In this document: in pieces, positions 7,419 through 16,431 of the stretch | How the letters are laid out: every line of letters starts with the position of its first letter | Position numbering within the stretch: position 1 is the first letter of the stretch | DNA from: Natrarchaeobaculum aegyptiacum | GTDB taxonomy: Archaea; Halobacteriota; Halobacteria; Halobacteriales; Natrialbaceae | Assembly (NCBI RefSeq): GCF_002156705.1 | Contig: NZ_CP019893.1 | Coordinates: 2,666,001-2,730,000 of the forward strand | DNA length: 64,000 nt | Reading direction: 5' to 3' | Notes under the pieces: generated by a model | Told to the model about the DNA's origin: nothing | The model's database searches: none | The model's input: the letters and a program-made list of their open reading frames with translations, nothing else | Translations under genes and position numbers: made by a program

Positions 7419-7590
7419 AAACCGCGTCCCGACGGCCCTGCCACCGCTGTACGAGGCCGTCGACCCCGAGGCGCTGTCCACGCTGCTCGAGTCGCCCGCG
7501 CCGGTCACCGTCTGTCTCGAGTACGAGGGCTACCGGATCGTCATCGGCCCCGATCCCCACGAGGTGGCGGTGATCGACGAGGATCGCTGA
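7372..7590 (+). CDS. HalOD1 output-domain protein
   Basis: 72-residue protein consisting of one HalOD1 domain: helical N-terminus, then LPPLYEAVDPEALSTLL and a beta hairpin (CLEYEGYRIVIGPDPHEVAV). HalOD1 occurs almost only in haloarchaea, alone or at the end of response regulators, and is thought to be a signalling output module; its exact target is unknown. The ATG at 7372 gives a domain of typical length. A second, larger HalOD1 protein lies at 12730. Confidence 0.78.
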   Translation: MHPALATAVSRIAARENRVPTALPPLYEAVDPEALSTLLESPAPVTVCLEYEGYRIVIGPDPHEVAVIDEDR

Positions 7591-7703
7591 CGGGTCGCCG
7601 ATCACCGACCCGTCACCACCGGTGGCGGTCCACGCCTGAACTGGTGCGTGAAACCGAGCGCGGGTGGCCGATTTTCACTCCTCAGTCGACGCCTGGAACG
7701 GTC

Positions 7704-8336
7704 TTACGATCCGGTTTCGACAATCGAACCGTCGACCTCGGCATCGACCGAGACGTCCACGGACCGACCGGTGACGTCGCCGTCGACCACTGGCCCGTCC
7801 TCGAGGATCACGTCACCCGCCGCGACGAGGTCGCCGTCGACCTCGGCACCCCCTCGAAGGAGCACGTTCCGGCCGGCCTCGAGGTCGCCGTCGACTGCCG
7901 TGCCGGAGAAGAGGACGACGTGTCCACCCGCGATGACGTCGCCGTCGAGTTCGGCGTCGTCTTCGAGGAGGACGTGACCCTCGACGTTGACCAGTCCGTC
8001 GACCTCGACACGCTGCTCGAGTCGGGCGTGTCCCAGCGCGTCGACGTTCCCGTCGACCGCGGAACCGCGTTCGAGGACGACCGATCCCTCGGCCGTGATT
8101 CCACCGTCCATGTCGACGCCCGCGGGAACCACGACGTCGTCGGCCGTCTCGAGGTCCCCGTCGCCATCCCTGGTGACGGTCGCGTTTTCGCGGTCGTCGA
8201 TCGGCCACGTCTCCTCGAGGTCGTCGGCCGTCTGTGCACTCCCGGCGGACCCAAAAATGGCGAGTGTCGCAGCCGCACTTGTCACCTGCAGAACTCGCCG
8301 ACGCGAGGGGGCTCGTCCCATCGGGTACAGCGCCAT
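7704..8336 (-). CDS. Tat-exported bactofilin-like polymer-forming protein
   Basis: 210 residues from the ATG at 8336; an alternative ATG at 8321 would start at MGRAPSRRR. A twin-arginine signal (SRRRVLQVTS, hydrophobic to about residue 35, ending SAGSAQ) precedes a repetitive domain. From residue ~65 to 205, units of about 17-18 residues recur with the pattern (D/E)GDV-x-(A/V)-x-G-x-V-x-L-x-x-G-x-x-V. This is the right-handed beta-solenoid of bactofilins. Typical bactofilins are cytosolic or membrane-bound in bacteria; here an exported form would polymerise outside or at the cell surface. It lies last in line behind the tungstate operon, with a 245-bp gap. Confidence 0.72.
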   Translation of the reverse strand: MALYPMGRAPSRRRVLQVTSAAATLAIFGSAGSAQTADDLEETWPIDDRENATVTRDGDGDLETADDVVVPAGVDMDGGITAEGSVVLERGSAVDGNVDALGHARLEQRVEVDGLVNVEGHVLLEDDAELDGDVIAGGHVVLFSGTAVDGDLEAGRNVLLRGGAEVDGDLVAAGDVILEDGPVVDGDVTGRSVDVSVDAEVDGSIVETGS

Positions 8337-8581
8337 CGGGAGACCGGATAACACATTCTCAATTTCACGGAGAAGATAGTCGAATCTGACAGGTGTATGG
8401 TCGGCATACTGGTGCCGTACGGATCGTGAACTGCCGTCGGGCGAGCACCGACCGTCGTGTGAGTCGACGAGGCGAGCAGGTTCGGCGGCAGCGGGGGCGG
8501 CGTCACCACTCGAGCGGTGCTGTGGCTGACTCGTCACGGTCTGCGATGACCGGGAGAAACTCGAGGCTGTGCCGAGAGGGG

Positions 8582-9316
8582 TCACTCGTCGGTATCGGCG
8601 GTCGAACTGGCGGTCGAGTTCGAACCGGGATCGACTGCGATCGCCCGCGCAGCCGTCGCCTTGAACGAGGCGGTGATCGGTCGTCCGGCCTCGAGTGCCA
8701 GTCGGTCCGCACTCGTCTTCGTCACGAGTGCCTGAATCGTCCGTTCCTCGGTAAGGTCGACCGTCACCCTCGTGATTGCAGTGCCGGAGTCGAGCCTCGA
8801 GACGGTGCCGGAAAACTGGTTCCGGAGGCTCGTGCCGTCTGCACGAGGTGTGTCTTCGGGATCGGTCAGGACGACTGCGTCGGAGCGGACGGCCACCTGG
8901 ACGGTGGTCGCGCCCTCGGGTGCGAGTGCACGGATCGGGCCGACGTCGGTGTCGACGGTCACGAGTTCGCCGGTTCGCTCGGTGACGGTTCCCGGGAAGA
9001 CGGATTTCGTGGCCCGTGCGACGCCGTCGAGTTCGGCCTCGTGGCGGTCGAACTGGCGGCGCAACTCGTCTGCGGTCGCAGTCAGCGTGGTGCCGCCGCC
9101 ACCGCTGCCGCCGCGCTGGCGCTCGGTGATCGATCCGACCGCGGATTCGATCTCGACGACACGGTTCTGGAGGCGGGCGTACGAGCGGCCGAGTGCCTCG
9201 GCTGCCCCGTGCATCGACCCGTGCTCGTCGATGGCCTCGAGCATCTCGATGTCGCGCCGATCGATCGTGATCCCGTCGACCGCGAGTTTCGTGCTGTAAT
9301 CCCGTTCGATCGTCAT
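8582..9316 (-). CDS. ModE-type molybdate/tungstate-responsive regulator with TOBE domain
   Basis: 244 residues. Residues ~15-95 are the winged-helix LysR-like N-terminal domain of ModE (IEMLEAIDEHGSMHGAAEALGRSYARLQNRV). Residues ~105-235 carry two TOBE/Mop-like segments (FPGTVTERTGELVTVDTDVG and FSGTVSRLDSGTAITRVTVD), the part that binds oxyanions. A Gly-rich loop (GGSGGGG) lies in the wing. It follows the transporter ATPase by 46 bp on the same strand, so the sensor is encoded with the system it should control: repression of uptake when tungstate or molybdate is plentiful. Ligand preference cannot be read from sequence. Confidence 0.85.
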   Translation of the reverse strand: MTIERDYSTKLAVDGITIDRRDIEMLEAIDEHGSMHGAAEALGRSYARLQNRVVEIESAVGSITERQRGGSGGGGTTLTATADELRRQFDRHEAELDGVARATKSVFPGTVTERTGELVTVDTDVGPIRALAPEGATTVQVAVRSDAVVLTDPEDTPRADGTSLRNQFSGTVSRLDSGTAITRVTVDLTEERTIQALVTKTSADRLALEAGRPITASFKATAARAIAVDPGSNSTASSTADTDE

Positions 9317-9362
9317 TTCGTGACCCTCGAGAACGTCGCCGGCTGCGTTTCCCGTTCGATGG

Positions 9363-10130
9363 TCAGTATATCAGTTCGCCTGCGATAAATTTCCGGGTAC
9401 GTTCGTCCGCGGGATTCTCGAAGACGGTGTCGGTCGCCCCAATCTCGATGATCTCGTTCCCGAGGAGCACCGCGACCCGATCTGCGATCCGTTCGGCCTG
9501 GTGCATGTCGTGAGTCGCGATCGCCACACCGATGCCACGGCGTTTGGCCTCGAGCACGGCGTCTTCGATGACCGCCGTGTTCCGCGGATCGAGGTCCGAC
9601 GTCGGTTCGTCGAGCAGCAGGACCTCCGGGTCGTACGCCAGCGCACGGGCGAACGCGACGCGCTGGGCCTCACCGCCGGAGAGCGACGAGGCACTCTGGT
9701 CGGCCTTCTCGCTCAACCCGACCGTCGCGAGGGCGTCGATCGCGTCGCCGGTCCCGTTCCGTCTGGCGACCAGACTCGAGAGTTCGTAGCGGAGTCGGTC
9801 GGCCCACGATTTGCGAATTCGGAGTCCGTACTCGACGTTCCGGCGGACGCTCGCGTCGAACAGGCTCGCCTCCTGGAACACCATGCCAATCTGTCGGCGG
9901 TACGCGAGGCGCTGGCGCTCGGAGACCTGCCAGACGTCTTCGCCCTCGTACCGAACGGTTCCCTCGTCGGGCGCGTCGAAGAGGGCGAGCAACCGGAGAA
10001 GCGTGGACTTCCCCACCCCGGAGGGACCGATAATTCCGAGCACCTCGCCCGGTTCGACCGACAGCGAGACGCCGTCGAAGACCGGGTCGGAACCGTAGGC
10101 GTGCTGGACGTCGGTCGCCTCGAGGGTCAT
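9363..10130 (-). CDS. tupC: Tungstate ABC transporter, ATP-binding protein
   Basis: 255 residues. Walker [10 protein letters not shown] (about 36-44), Q-loop MVFQEA, ABC signature SLSGGEAQ (about 140), Walker B VLLLDEP, and switch His in ATHDMHQ. Energises uptake through the membrane subunit encoded immediately upstream; its ATG overlaps the permease stop (ATGA at 10127-10130), a sign of translational coupling. It lacks the C-terminal TOBE domain of ModC-type ATPases, which fits the Tup type. Confidence 0.88.
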   Translation of the reverse strand: MTLEATDVQHAYGSDPVFDGVSLSVEPGEVLGIIGPSGVGKSTLLRLLALFDAPDEGTVRYEGEDVWQVSERQRLAYRRQIGMVFQEASLFDASVRRNVEYGLRIRKSWADRLRYELSSLVARRNGTGDAIDALATVGLSEKADQSASSLSGGEAQRVAFARALAYDPEVLLLDEPTSDLDPRNTAVIEDAVLEAKRRGIGVAIATHDMHQAERIADRVAVLLGNEIIEIGATDTVFENPADERTRKFIAGELIY

Positions 10131-10846
10131 CCGTATCGACCTCCGCCGCCGTTGCCGAGTCGGACGACGATCGCGTTGACGATCAGGACGAGGACGACGA
10201 GGATCGTCCCGAGGATCATCGCCGTCTCGAACCGGCCCTGACGGGCCTCGAGCTGGATCGCGGTGGTGAGGGTTCGCGTCACGGAGGTGCCGTCCGCGCT
10301 CGCGATGTTGCCGCCGACGATGAGGACGGAGCCGACCTCGCTGATCGCCCGTCCGAAGCCAGCGAGGACGGCCGTCGCGATGCCGTAGCGGGCCTCCTTG
10401 ATCGTCACGAGCGCGACGTCGGTTCTCGTGCCGCCCATCGCGAAGGCCGCGTCGCGGACGTTCTGTTCGACGCTACTCACCGCGGCGAGGCTCACGCCCG
10501 TGATGACCGGTGCAGCGAGGACGAACTGGGACATGATCATCGCCTCCGTGGTAAAGACGAGGTCCCACGAGCCGAGTGGCCCCTCGTTCGAGACCGTAAA
10601 GAGGACGAGCAGTCCGACGACGACGCTCGGGAATCCCATCCCCGTGTTGATGATCGAGGTCACGAGCGTCTTCCCGTGGAAGTCGGTGAAGCCGACGAGG
10701 AGGGCGACCGGGATGCTAACCAGCGTACTCAACACGACGGCCGTGATGCTCACGTACAGCGAGACGACGATGATACTCCGGATGTAGTTCCACTCGAAGG
10801 GGAACTCTGCGAGCAGTACCGGGAGCGTCGGTGACTCGAGTGGCAT
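10127..10846 (-). CDS. tupB: Tungstate ABC transporter, permease
   Basis: 239 residues with about five or six membrane helices. The central segment ([23 protein letters not shown], read as separate conserved pieces EARYGI and AMGG) is the EAA loop that docks to the ATPase. Length and order of helices fit TupB-type permeases. It lies between the binding protein (62 bp upstream) and the ATPase (4-bp overlap). Confidence 0.86.
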   Translation of the reverse strand: MPLESPTLPVLLAEFPFEWNYIRSIIVVSLYVSITAVVLSTLVSIPVALLVGFTDFHGKTLVTSIINTGMGFPSVVVGLLVLFTVSNEGPLGSWDLVFTTEAMIMSQFVLAAPVITGVSLAAVSSVEQNVRDAAFAMGGTRTDVALVTIKEARYGIATAVLAGFGRAISEVGSVLIVGGNIASADGTSVTRTLTTAIQLEARQGRFETAMILGTILVVLVLIVNAIVVRLGNGGGGRYG

Positions 10847-10908
10847 TGGAGTGGTCGTTCTGGCGGAGCGAGATGCGTGTCAGGTCGTGATGCTGGCGTG
10901 GCAGTCGG

Positions 10909-11838
10909 TCAATCGTCGCTTTCGCCACCGGTCCAGTCCTCGGGGACGTACTGGGCGAAGTTCGGGTCCTCCGAGAGGGCTTCGGGGAAGAACAGTTGCT
11001 CTCCCTCGACGGTGTACTCTTCGATTATCCGCTGACCCTCGAGACTCGTGAGGAAGCCGATGTAGGCCATCGCGAGGTCGTAGTTGACGTGCTCGTGGAC
11101 GTCGGGGTTGATCGCGAAGATTCCGTACGGATTCGAGAGGATCTCTGGACCGTCCTCGACCGGTCCCTCGACGTGGATCTCGAGGTCGGTCTCGGTGATC
11201 ATCGAGAGGTAGGTTCCACGGTCTGAGAGCGTGTATCCGCCGGACTGACCGGTCTGGGTGATGACTTCGCCCATCCCCTGCCCGGCTTCCTGGTACCACT
11301 CGCCGAAGTCGTCGGCACCGAGGCCGGCTTCGTCCCAGATCTCGCGTTCCTGGGTGTGGGTCCCCGAGTTGTCCCCGCGCGAAACGAACGTGGATTCGGA
11401 TTCGGCGATCGCCTGGAACGCCTCGATAGCGTCGTCTCCACCGCCGATTCCGGCGGGGTCGTCGGCATCGCCGATGATGACGAAGTCGTTGAACATGAGG
11501 TCGCGACGGTTGATCGCGTACCCCTCCTCCATGAACTCGTCTTCCTGAGAACGGGCGTGTACCATCACGACGTCCGAATCGCCACTCCGTCCGGTTTCGA
11601 TCGCTGCGCCGGTCCCCTGCGAGACGGTGTCGACGGTAACGCCGAATCGATCCTGGAACGGCGCGTTGAGTTCGTCGAGCAGGCCTGTATCGTACGTACT
11701 CGTCGTCGTCGTGAGCGTCAGCGTCTCACCGCTGATCTCCGGTGCGTCATCGTCTCCTTCGGCAGCCGTACAGCCTGCCAGTCCGGCGGCAGCCACACCG
11801 CCGACCGCGGCGACGAACTGCCTTCGTTGTATCGTCAT
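10909..11838 (-). CDS. tupA: Tungstate-binding Tat lipoprotein
   Basis: 309 residues. Tat signal [10 protein letters not shown] and lipobox GLAGC (Cys about 22), then an acidic linker. The mature part starts [17 protein letters not shown], the Ser/Thr-rich oxyanion-binding start of TupA; later DVVMVHA, NDFVIIG and [11 protein letters not shown] are also TupA hallmarks. Captures tungstate outside the membrane for the TupBC complex; tungsten serves aldehyde:ferredoxin oxidoreductases in haloarchaea. First gene of the operon, with a TATA element at 11861-11868 flanked by inverted TACGTT/AACGTA boxes. TupA proteins strongly prefer tungstate over molybdate, but that is family knowledge. Confidence 0.9.
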   Translation of the reverse strand: MTIQRRQFVAAVGGVAAAGLAGCTAAEGDDDAPEISGETLTLTTTTSTYDTGLLDELNAPFQDRFGVTVDTVSQGTGAAIETGRSGDSDVVMVHARSQEDEFMEEGYAINRRDLMFNDFVIIGDADDPAGIGGGDDAIEAFQAIAESESTFVSRGDNSGTHTQEREIWDEAGLGADDFGEWYQEAGQGMGEVITQTGQSGGYTLSDRGTYLSMITETDLEIHVEGPVEDGPEILSNPYGIFAINPDVHEHVNYDLAMAYIGFLTSLEGQRIIEEYTVEGEQLFFPEALSEDPNFAQYVPEDWTGGESDD

Positions 11839-12266
11839 GGATACTACGTTAGAACCGACGGTAAAATAGCTTGCGACACCAACGTAACCAGATAATGTTT
11901 CGATTCCGGGGTAAACAGCCGAAATCGACCGCTGCGTAATGTGGCCGGGTTACGCCTGTCACTCGAGTTCGACAACCAACGTCGCCGACTCCCTGCTGGT
12001 CGTGCCTCCCCCACAGTCTTCGACGTGGTGTCCTCGTTGTCGCCGTGCGATTCGAACTCCCCCACTGGCCCGGCAGTTGGAAAGCGGCGGTGGGGACAGA
12101 GGCTACCTCACCGTTGTTCGTTCACCAGTGTGATGACGGAAACAATCGTCCGGGTCGGGTGGTGGCTGCTAATTTCGTAACAGATGTCGTATGTGTACGG
12201 TTTCAGCATAGAACTGGCCGTTCCGTTGCGAAAAGCCTAACAAAGAAAACTCCGTTTAGCGCTATC
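11839..12266. other. 428-bp intergenic region between divergent tupA and asnC-type gene
   Basis: Apart from the tupA promoter, no gene is seen. Short frames across it have no recognisable content. A T-loop-like GATTCGAACTCCC near 12050 does not build a tRNA. AT-rich sequence near 12170-12262 (GCGAAAAGCCTAACAAAG) probably carries the promoter of the gene at 12267. Confidence 0.5.
11845..11886 (-). promoter_or_regulatory. tupA promoter with flanking inverted motifs
   Basis: On the minus strand a GCTATTTTACC TATA-type element (11860-11870) lies about 27 bp before tupA, implying a leaderless transcript. TACGTT (11845-11850) and AACGTA (11881-11886) form an inverted pair on either side of it, a candidate operator for the ModE-like regulator. 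Confidence 0.4.
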
Positions 12267-12749
12267 ATGGAATTGGATGACACGGATAAAGGGATTCTCT
12301 ACCTTCTCCAGCGGGATGCGAGGCGGCTCACGACACAGGAGATGGCGACGAACGTCGGCGTCTCAGCGAGCACGGTTCGCAATCGAATCGACCGACTCGA
12401 GAAGGAAGGGATCATCCGGGGGTATCACCCCGACATCGACTACGACAACGCGGGATTGCAGCTGTACGTCGAGATCATCTGCAGCGCCCCGAATCCGAAG
12501 CGCGAGGCGATGGTCAAGGAAGCACGCGACGTCGCGGGGGTCGTCGCCCTTCGAGAAGTCTTAAACGGCAAGGAGAACGTCCAGATCGACGCCGTCGGAA
12601 CCGAGTCTGACGACGTCGCCCGCATCACCGACGAACTCTGTGACATCGGACTCGAGGTCGTCAACACGAAGATCATCAAGGAGACCTACACCCAGCCGTT
12701 CAATCACTTCGGCCAGCACCTCGTGGAGGATGCGACCGTTGAACAGTGA
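12267..12749 (+). CDS. Lrp/AsnC-family transcriptional regulator
   Basis: 160 residues. Helix-turn-helix in residues 1-60 (TQEMATNVGVSASTVRNRIDRLEKEGIIRGY), then the RAM/AsnC ligand-binding beta-alpha sandwich to about 145. Start chosen at 12267: the longer frame back to 12045 has no family similarity. Haloarchaeal members regulate amino-acid or metabolic genes, sometimes with small effectors. The 3' end overlaps the next gene by 20 bp, tying the regulator to a HalOD1 protein. Confidence 0.85.
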   Translation: MELDDTDKGILYLLQRDARRLTTQEMATNVGVSASTVRNRIDRLEKEGIIRGYHPDIDYDNAGLQLYVEIICSAPNPKREAMVKEARDVAGVVALREVLNGKENVQIDAVGTESDDVARITDELCDIGLEVVNTKIIKETYTQPFNHFGQHLVEDATVEQ

Positions 12750-13188
12750 CTCGAACGCCTCGTCGGACATCTTCGAGCACGACCCGGCGTCGAACACCTA
12801 CTACACGACACTCGAGTGGACGACCCACGATCCGAGCGTGGCCGTCGTCGAACTCATCGCACGTCTGCTCGACGCCGATCCCACCGACCTCGAGCCGCTG
12901 GCTTGGTCGATCGATCCGTCGGCGCTCGACGCGATCCTCCAGGGCCAGCAGGAGGGACCGTCAACCACGCCGTGTACGGTCGATTTCTCCTACCTCGGCC
13001 ATCGGATTACGGTCTCGAGCGACGGCCGTGTCGAGGTCGAACCGCCGGACGATGTCGAGGTCGGTAATCGACCCACGAATTCCAGCGAGACCAACAGCGC
13101 GGACCTCGATCGGGAGGAGCCTGCTGCCAGCGAGGAGTCTACTGTAACGGATGAGAACGGCGACGAGGACCTCCCTCGTCCCGACTGA
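12730..13188 (+). CDS. HalOD1 output-domain protein with acidic tail
   Basis: 152 residues; HalOD1 domain in about residues 25-105 (VAVVELIARLLDADPTDLEPL, then CTVDFSYLGHRITVSSDGRVEVEP), followed by a long acidic, Ser/Thr-rich tail of about 45 residues. Its ATG lies inside the end of the AsnC gene (20-bp overlap), which implies translational coupling. Function unknown; the link to a transcription regulator is the only clue. Confidence 0.78.
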   Translation: MRPLNSDSNASSDIFEHDPASNTYYTTLEWTTHDPSVAVVELIARLLDADPTDLEPLAWSIDPSALDAILQGQQEGPSTTPCTVDFSYLGHRITVSSDGRVEVEPPDDVEVGNRPTNSSETNSADLDREEPAASEESTVTDENGDEDLPRPD

Positions 13189-13365
13189 ACGGGGAACGAC
13201 GGCGTTCAGTACCGGATCAGAGCGCCGATCGACTCGAGTGACTCGTCGCCAACACCGTGGGTGAGGCGGGGTCGAGCCGGCCGATTCCGGAGTCGCCGAA
13301 AGCTCCAGGCAGGTGTGAGAGTCGAAGACGAGAGCCCGTCTTTTCGTCTGTCAGGGCGCGCCACG

Positions 13366-14100
13366 CTAGAGCGTGACTCGCTCCCCGTCGTCCGGCACGC
13401 GAACGTCGTCTACTGCAGCCCGCAGTGTCTGGCGGGACAGCAGACAGTGGTTGATCGCTTCCATGTGCACGACGACGACCGTGGCGTCGGTGGCGTCACG
13501 GACGGCGGCGACGTCGTCGACGCCCATCGTGATGGGCTCTCCGGCGGTGAATCGGGCTTCACCGCCGTTCAGAACGACCAGGTCGGGCTCGAAGTCCTCG
13601 AGGGTTCGTTCGACGCCGTCGTACCAGACAGTATCGCCAGCGAGGTATACCGTCCGGTCTGCCTCGAAGACGAACCCGGACACGGGGCTCATTTTCTCGG
13701 CCCAGTCGTCGTGACCGTGGCGACCCGGGGTCCGGTGGATCGTGACGTCGTCGAACGAGGCGGAGTCGTCGACGGGTCGTACGTCGCTGAACCCGTCCTC
13801 GGTAAACACGTCTGCGTCGGCGGGTTGACAGAACAGCGGAACGTCGGCCTCGAGGTCACGCATCGCGGCGTCGTCGAAGTGGTCGACGTGCCGGTGGGTG
13901 ACCACCACGGCGTCGTGAGACAGGTCCACGTCGGGCATCGGAACGAGTGGGTTTGGTCGGTCGTTCGGCGTCTGCTCGATCGGTGGGAGGTCGCCAGGAG
14001 ATGCGAACAACGGATCGACGAGGAACGTCGTTTCGCCGATCGCTACGAGGACGGTGGCGTTCCGGACGAGACGGACGCTGACGGCTGACTGAGTCGACAT
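13366..14100 (-). CDS. MBL-fold metal-dependent hydrolase (UlaG-like)
   Basis: 244 residues, metallo-beta-lactamase fold. Metal ligands: THRHVDHFD (about 65-73), H in PGRHGHDD (about 123), D in YLAGDT (about 150), and a late H in VHMEAINH (about 215). Compact UlaG/YtnP-like hydrolases act on lactones, phosphodiesters or similar; the substrate is unknown. It stands alone, divergent from the HalOD1 gene and followed by an intergenic gap before the histidine kinase, all on the minus strand. Confidence 0.82.
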   Translation of the reverse strand: MSTQSAVSVRLVRNATVLVAIGETTFLVDPLFASPGDLPPIEQTPNDRPNPLVPMPDVDLSHDAVVVTHRHVDHFDDAAMRDLEADVPLFCQPADADVFTEDGFSDVRPVDDSASFDDVTIHRTPGRHGHDDWAEKMSPVSGFVFEADRTVYLAGDTVWYDGVERTLEDFEPDLVVLNGGEARFTAGEPITMGVDDVAAVRDATDATVVVVHMEAINHCLLSRQTLRAAVDDVRVPDDGERVTL

Positions 14101-14261
14101 GCGAATATCGTTGTGGCGACGGCGAGATGAGCGTTTACATCAGTCACCCGGGTCGTTCGCGCTACCGTCCGGACGAAGAGTGCCCTCCTCGCGGCCGTCA
14201 CTCACGGCCGGCAACCGAACGTGAACGTCGGCCGGTTACCGGAGTCGGGCTCGCGAGTCCG

Positions 14262-16355
14262 TCACCCGCTCACGGCCGGTAACCGGATCGTAAACGCCGA
14301 TCCCTCGCCGGGTTCTGAGTCGACCCGGATCTCGCCGCCGTGACGCTCGAGGATGCGCTGGCTGAGCGCCAGTCCGATCCCCGTGCCGGCGTACTGCTCA
14401 CGGCTGTGAAGGCGTTCGAACACCTCGAAGATGCGTTCCTGGTCGGCCTCGTCGATCCCGATTCCGTTGTCGCAGACGGTGATCTCCCACATCGCCGTGC
14501 ACTCGTCGTACGCCGACTCGAGGTGGACCCGCGGGGGGTCCGGGTCGGCGCGGTTGTAGGTGATCGCGTTGGTAACGAGGTTCTGGAAGACCCGTCGAAG
14601 CTGGGCCGGATCGCCCATGACCTCGGGCAGGTCGTCCCGGGTAACCGTCGCGTCGTGGTCGTCGATCCTGACCTGCAGGTCCGCGAGGACGTCGTCGACG
14701 ATGTCGTCGAGGTCCACCGGTTCGAGCGGCTGGCCCTGGGTGTCGACCCGGGAGTACGCGAGCAGCCCGTCGATCATCGCACGCATGCGGTCGGCACCGT
14801 CAACGGCGAACGCGAGGAACTCCGCGGCGTCATCGTCCAGCTGGTCTCCGTACCGTGACTCGAGCAACGTGAGGTAACTCGAGACCATCCTGAGTGGCTC
14901 CTGCAGGTCGTGAGAGGCGGCGTACGCGAACTGCTCGAGGCGGCGGTTGGACTCGGCGAGCCGGCGTTCGCGCTCGACCTGTTCGGTGACGTCCTGAGCG
15001 ATGGTCATCCCGCCGAAGACGTCGGGGTGCGTGTCGACGTCGTCACTCGGCTCGCCGCCGATGTCGTCTCCGTGGCCGTCACGCTGGCCACCAGCCGGCT
15101 GTGCGACGCCGTCCGGCACGCTCTCTGGCACGTCGTCGTCGTTGGGGGTGTCCTGGGCCGTCAACGGGACGATGCGGATCACCCACTCGCGACCGGCGTA
15201 CTCGCCCTCGACGACCTGCGTCTCGCCACGGAGCGTATCGGCGAAGGCGGACTCGAGCGTCGGTCCCATCTCGCCGTCCCAGACGTCGCCGACGTACTCA
15301 CCTTCGACCTCCGCGGCGGAGATCGGGAGGTCCTCGAACCCACGGCCCGCGGCGAGCGTGTACCGTCGGTCGGCGTCGAACATGGTCACGATGCCGTTGG
15401 GAAAGTTCTCCGCGAGCGTCCGGTACCGCTGCTCTGACTTGCGGAGTTCGCGCTCGCGCTCGCGCCGGTCGCTGACGTCCCGGTCCGATACGATGATCGA
15501 GACGACGTCGCCGTCGTCGTCGGTCACTGGCCGAAACACGCCCTCGAGCGTGTAGCCCGTCCCGTCGGGCCGGATCAGGTCGGCCTGAAAGTCGACGTAT
15601 TCGCCGGCGGCCGCGCGTTCGGTCCACTCTCTGACGTCCTCCCGAACGTCTCGGCCGCGGCCCCACCAGGGCGTCTCCCAGAACGGTTCCCCGACGACGT
15701 CCACCAGATCGGCGTCGACGTACTCCATCGCGGTCTGGTTGATGTCGACGACGGTGCCGTCGGGCTCGAGCAGGCCCACGAGGATGTTCGGGTCCTCGAA
15801 GATGGCTTCGAATCGCCGCTGGGTCTGGGTGGTCTCGATGGCCGACGCCAGCAGGTTGGCGACGTTCTGGACGAAGGTGGCGTCGTGCTCGGAGAAGGCC
15901 CCCGGCTCGGTCGCGTGAACACCGAGGACGCCCCACGGATCCTCGACGGAACCGATGACGGCGCTGACGCCGCTCGCGACGCCGTGGTCGGTCAGCAGGT
16001 CCGGCCCCGAAAAGCGCGACTCCTGCTCGAGGTCGTCGACGACGACCGGCGCTTCCCGCAGGAGGGTGAAGCCAGCCTGTGAGTCCCGGTCGGTGGGGAC
16101 GGTCGCCGAACCCACGAGCCCGTCACGCCAGCCGACGCCGCTTCGCAGTCGAAGCGTCTCGCCGTCGGGCTGGTGCTCGAGCACTTTGGCGTACTGACAC
16201 TCGAGTATCTCGGCGACGCGGGCGACGGTGTCGGCGAACAGCGCGTCGAGGTCGTCGGACTCGAGGGCCTGCTGGCCCAGCGCAGCGACGGCGTTTTGCT
16301 GGCGACGGCTGACGCTCGCCGCGGCGGCCTTCCCTTCCTGTTCACCAGGGGACAT
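14262..16355 (-). CDS. Multi-sensor histidine kinase (GAF-PAS-PAS-HisKA-HATPase)
   Basis: 697 residues, no membrane helix, so a cytosolic sensor. GAF domain about 20-175 (CQYAKVLEHQPDGETLRLRS); PAS about 180-300 (FEAIFEDPNILVGLLEPDGT) and about 305-435; phospho-acceptor His in ASHDLQEPLRMV (about 465); N-box NLVTNAITYN, G1 DNGIGID, G2 GTGIGLALS and a closing RLP. An acidic 45-residue linker interrupts the second PAS region. Two PAS and one GAF domain suggest redox, light or ligand input, as in many haloarchaeal kinases. No response regulator is encoded next to it. Confidence 0.9.
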   Translation of the reverse strand: MSPGEQEGKAAAASVSRRQQNAVAALGQQALESDDLDALFADTVARVAEILECQYAKVLEHQPDGETLRLRSGVGWRDGLVGSATVPTDRDSQAGFTLLREAPVVVDDLEQESRFSGPDLLTDHGVASGVSAVIGSVEDPWGVLGVHATEPGAFSEHDATFVQNVANLLASAIETTQTQRRFEAIFEDPNILVGLLEPDGTVVDINQTAMEYVDADLVDVVGEPFWETPWWGRGRDVREDVREWTERAAAGEYVDFQADLIRPDGTGYTLEGVFRPVTDDDGDVVSIIVSDRDVSDRRERERELRKSEQRYRTLAENFPNGIVTMFDADRRYTLAAGRGFEDLPISAAEVEGEYVGDVWDGEMGPTLESAFADTLRGETQVVEGEYAGREWVIRIVPLTAQDTPNDDDVPESVPDGVAQPAGGQRDGHGDDIGGEPSDDVDTHPDVFGGMTIAQDVTEQVERERRLAESNRRLEQFAYAASHDLQEPLRMVSSYLTLLESRYGDQLDDDAAEFLAFAVDGADRMRAMIDGLLAYSRVDTQGQPLEPVDLDDIVDDVLADLQVRIDDHDATVTRDDLPEVMGDPAQLRRVFQNLVTNAITYNRADPDPPRVHLESAYDECTAMWEITVCDNGIGIDEADQERIFEVFERLHSREQYAGTGIGLALSQRILERHGGEIRVDSEPGEGSAFTIRLPAVSG

Positions 16356-16431
16356 TCAGCAACCCTATCGCCGGCACGGCCAAAAGGGATTCCATAAACT
16401 GTCAATCATTTTGACCCAGCGGTGTCCCCGG

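Noticed and set aside
12040-12065. Possible tRNA T-loop (GATTCGAACTCCC)
   Set aside because: The flanking bases do not form a T-stem on either strand, and no anticodon or acceptor stem is in range.
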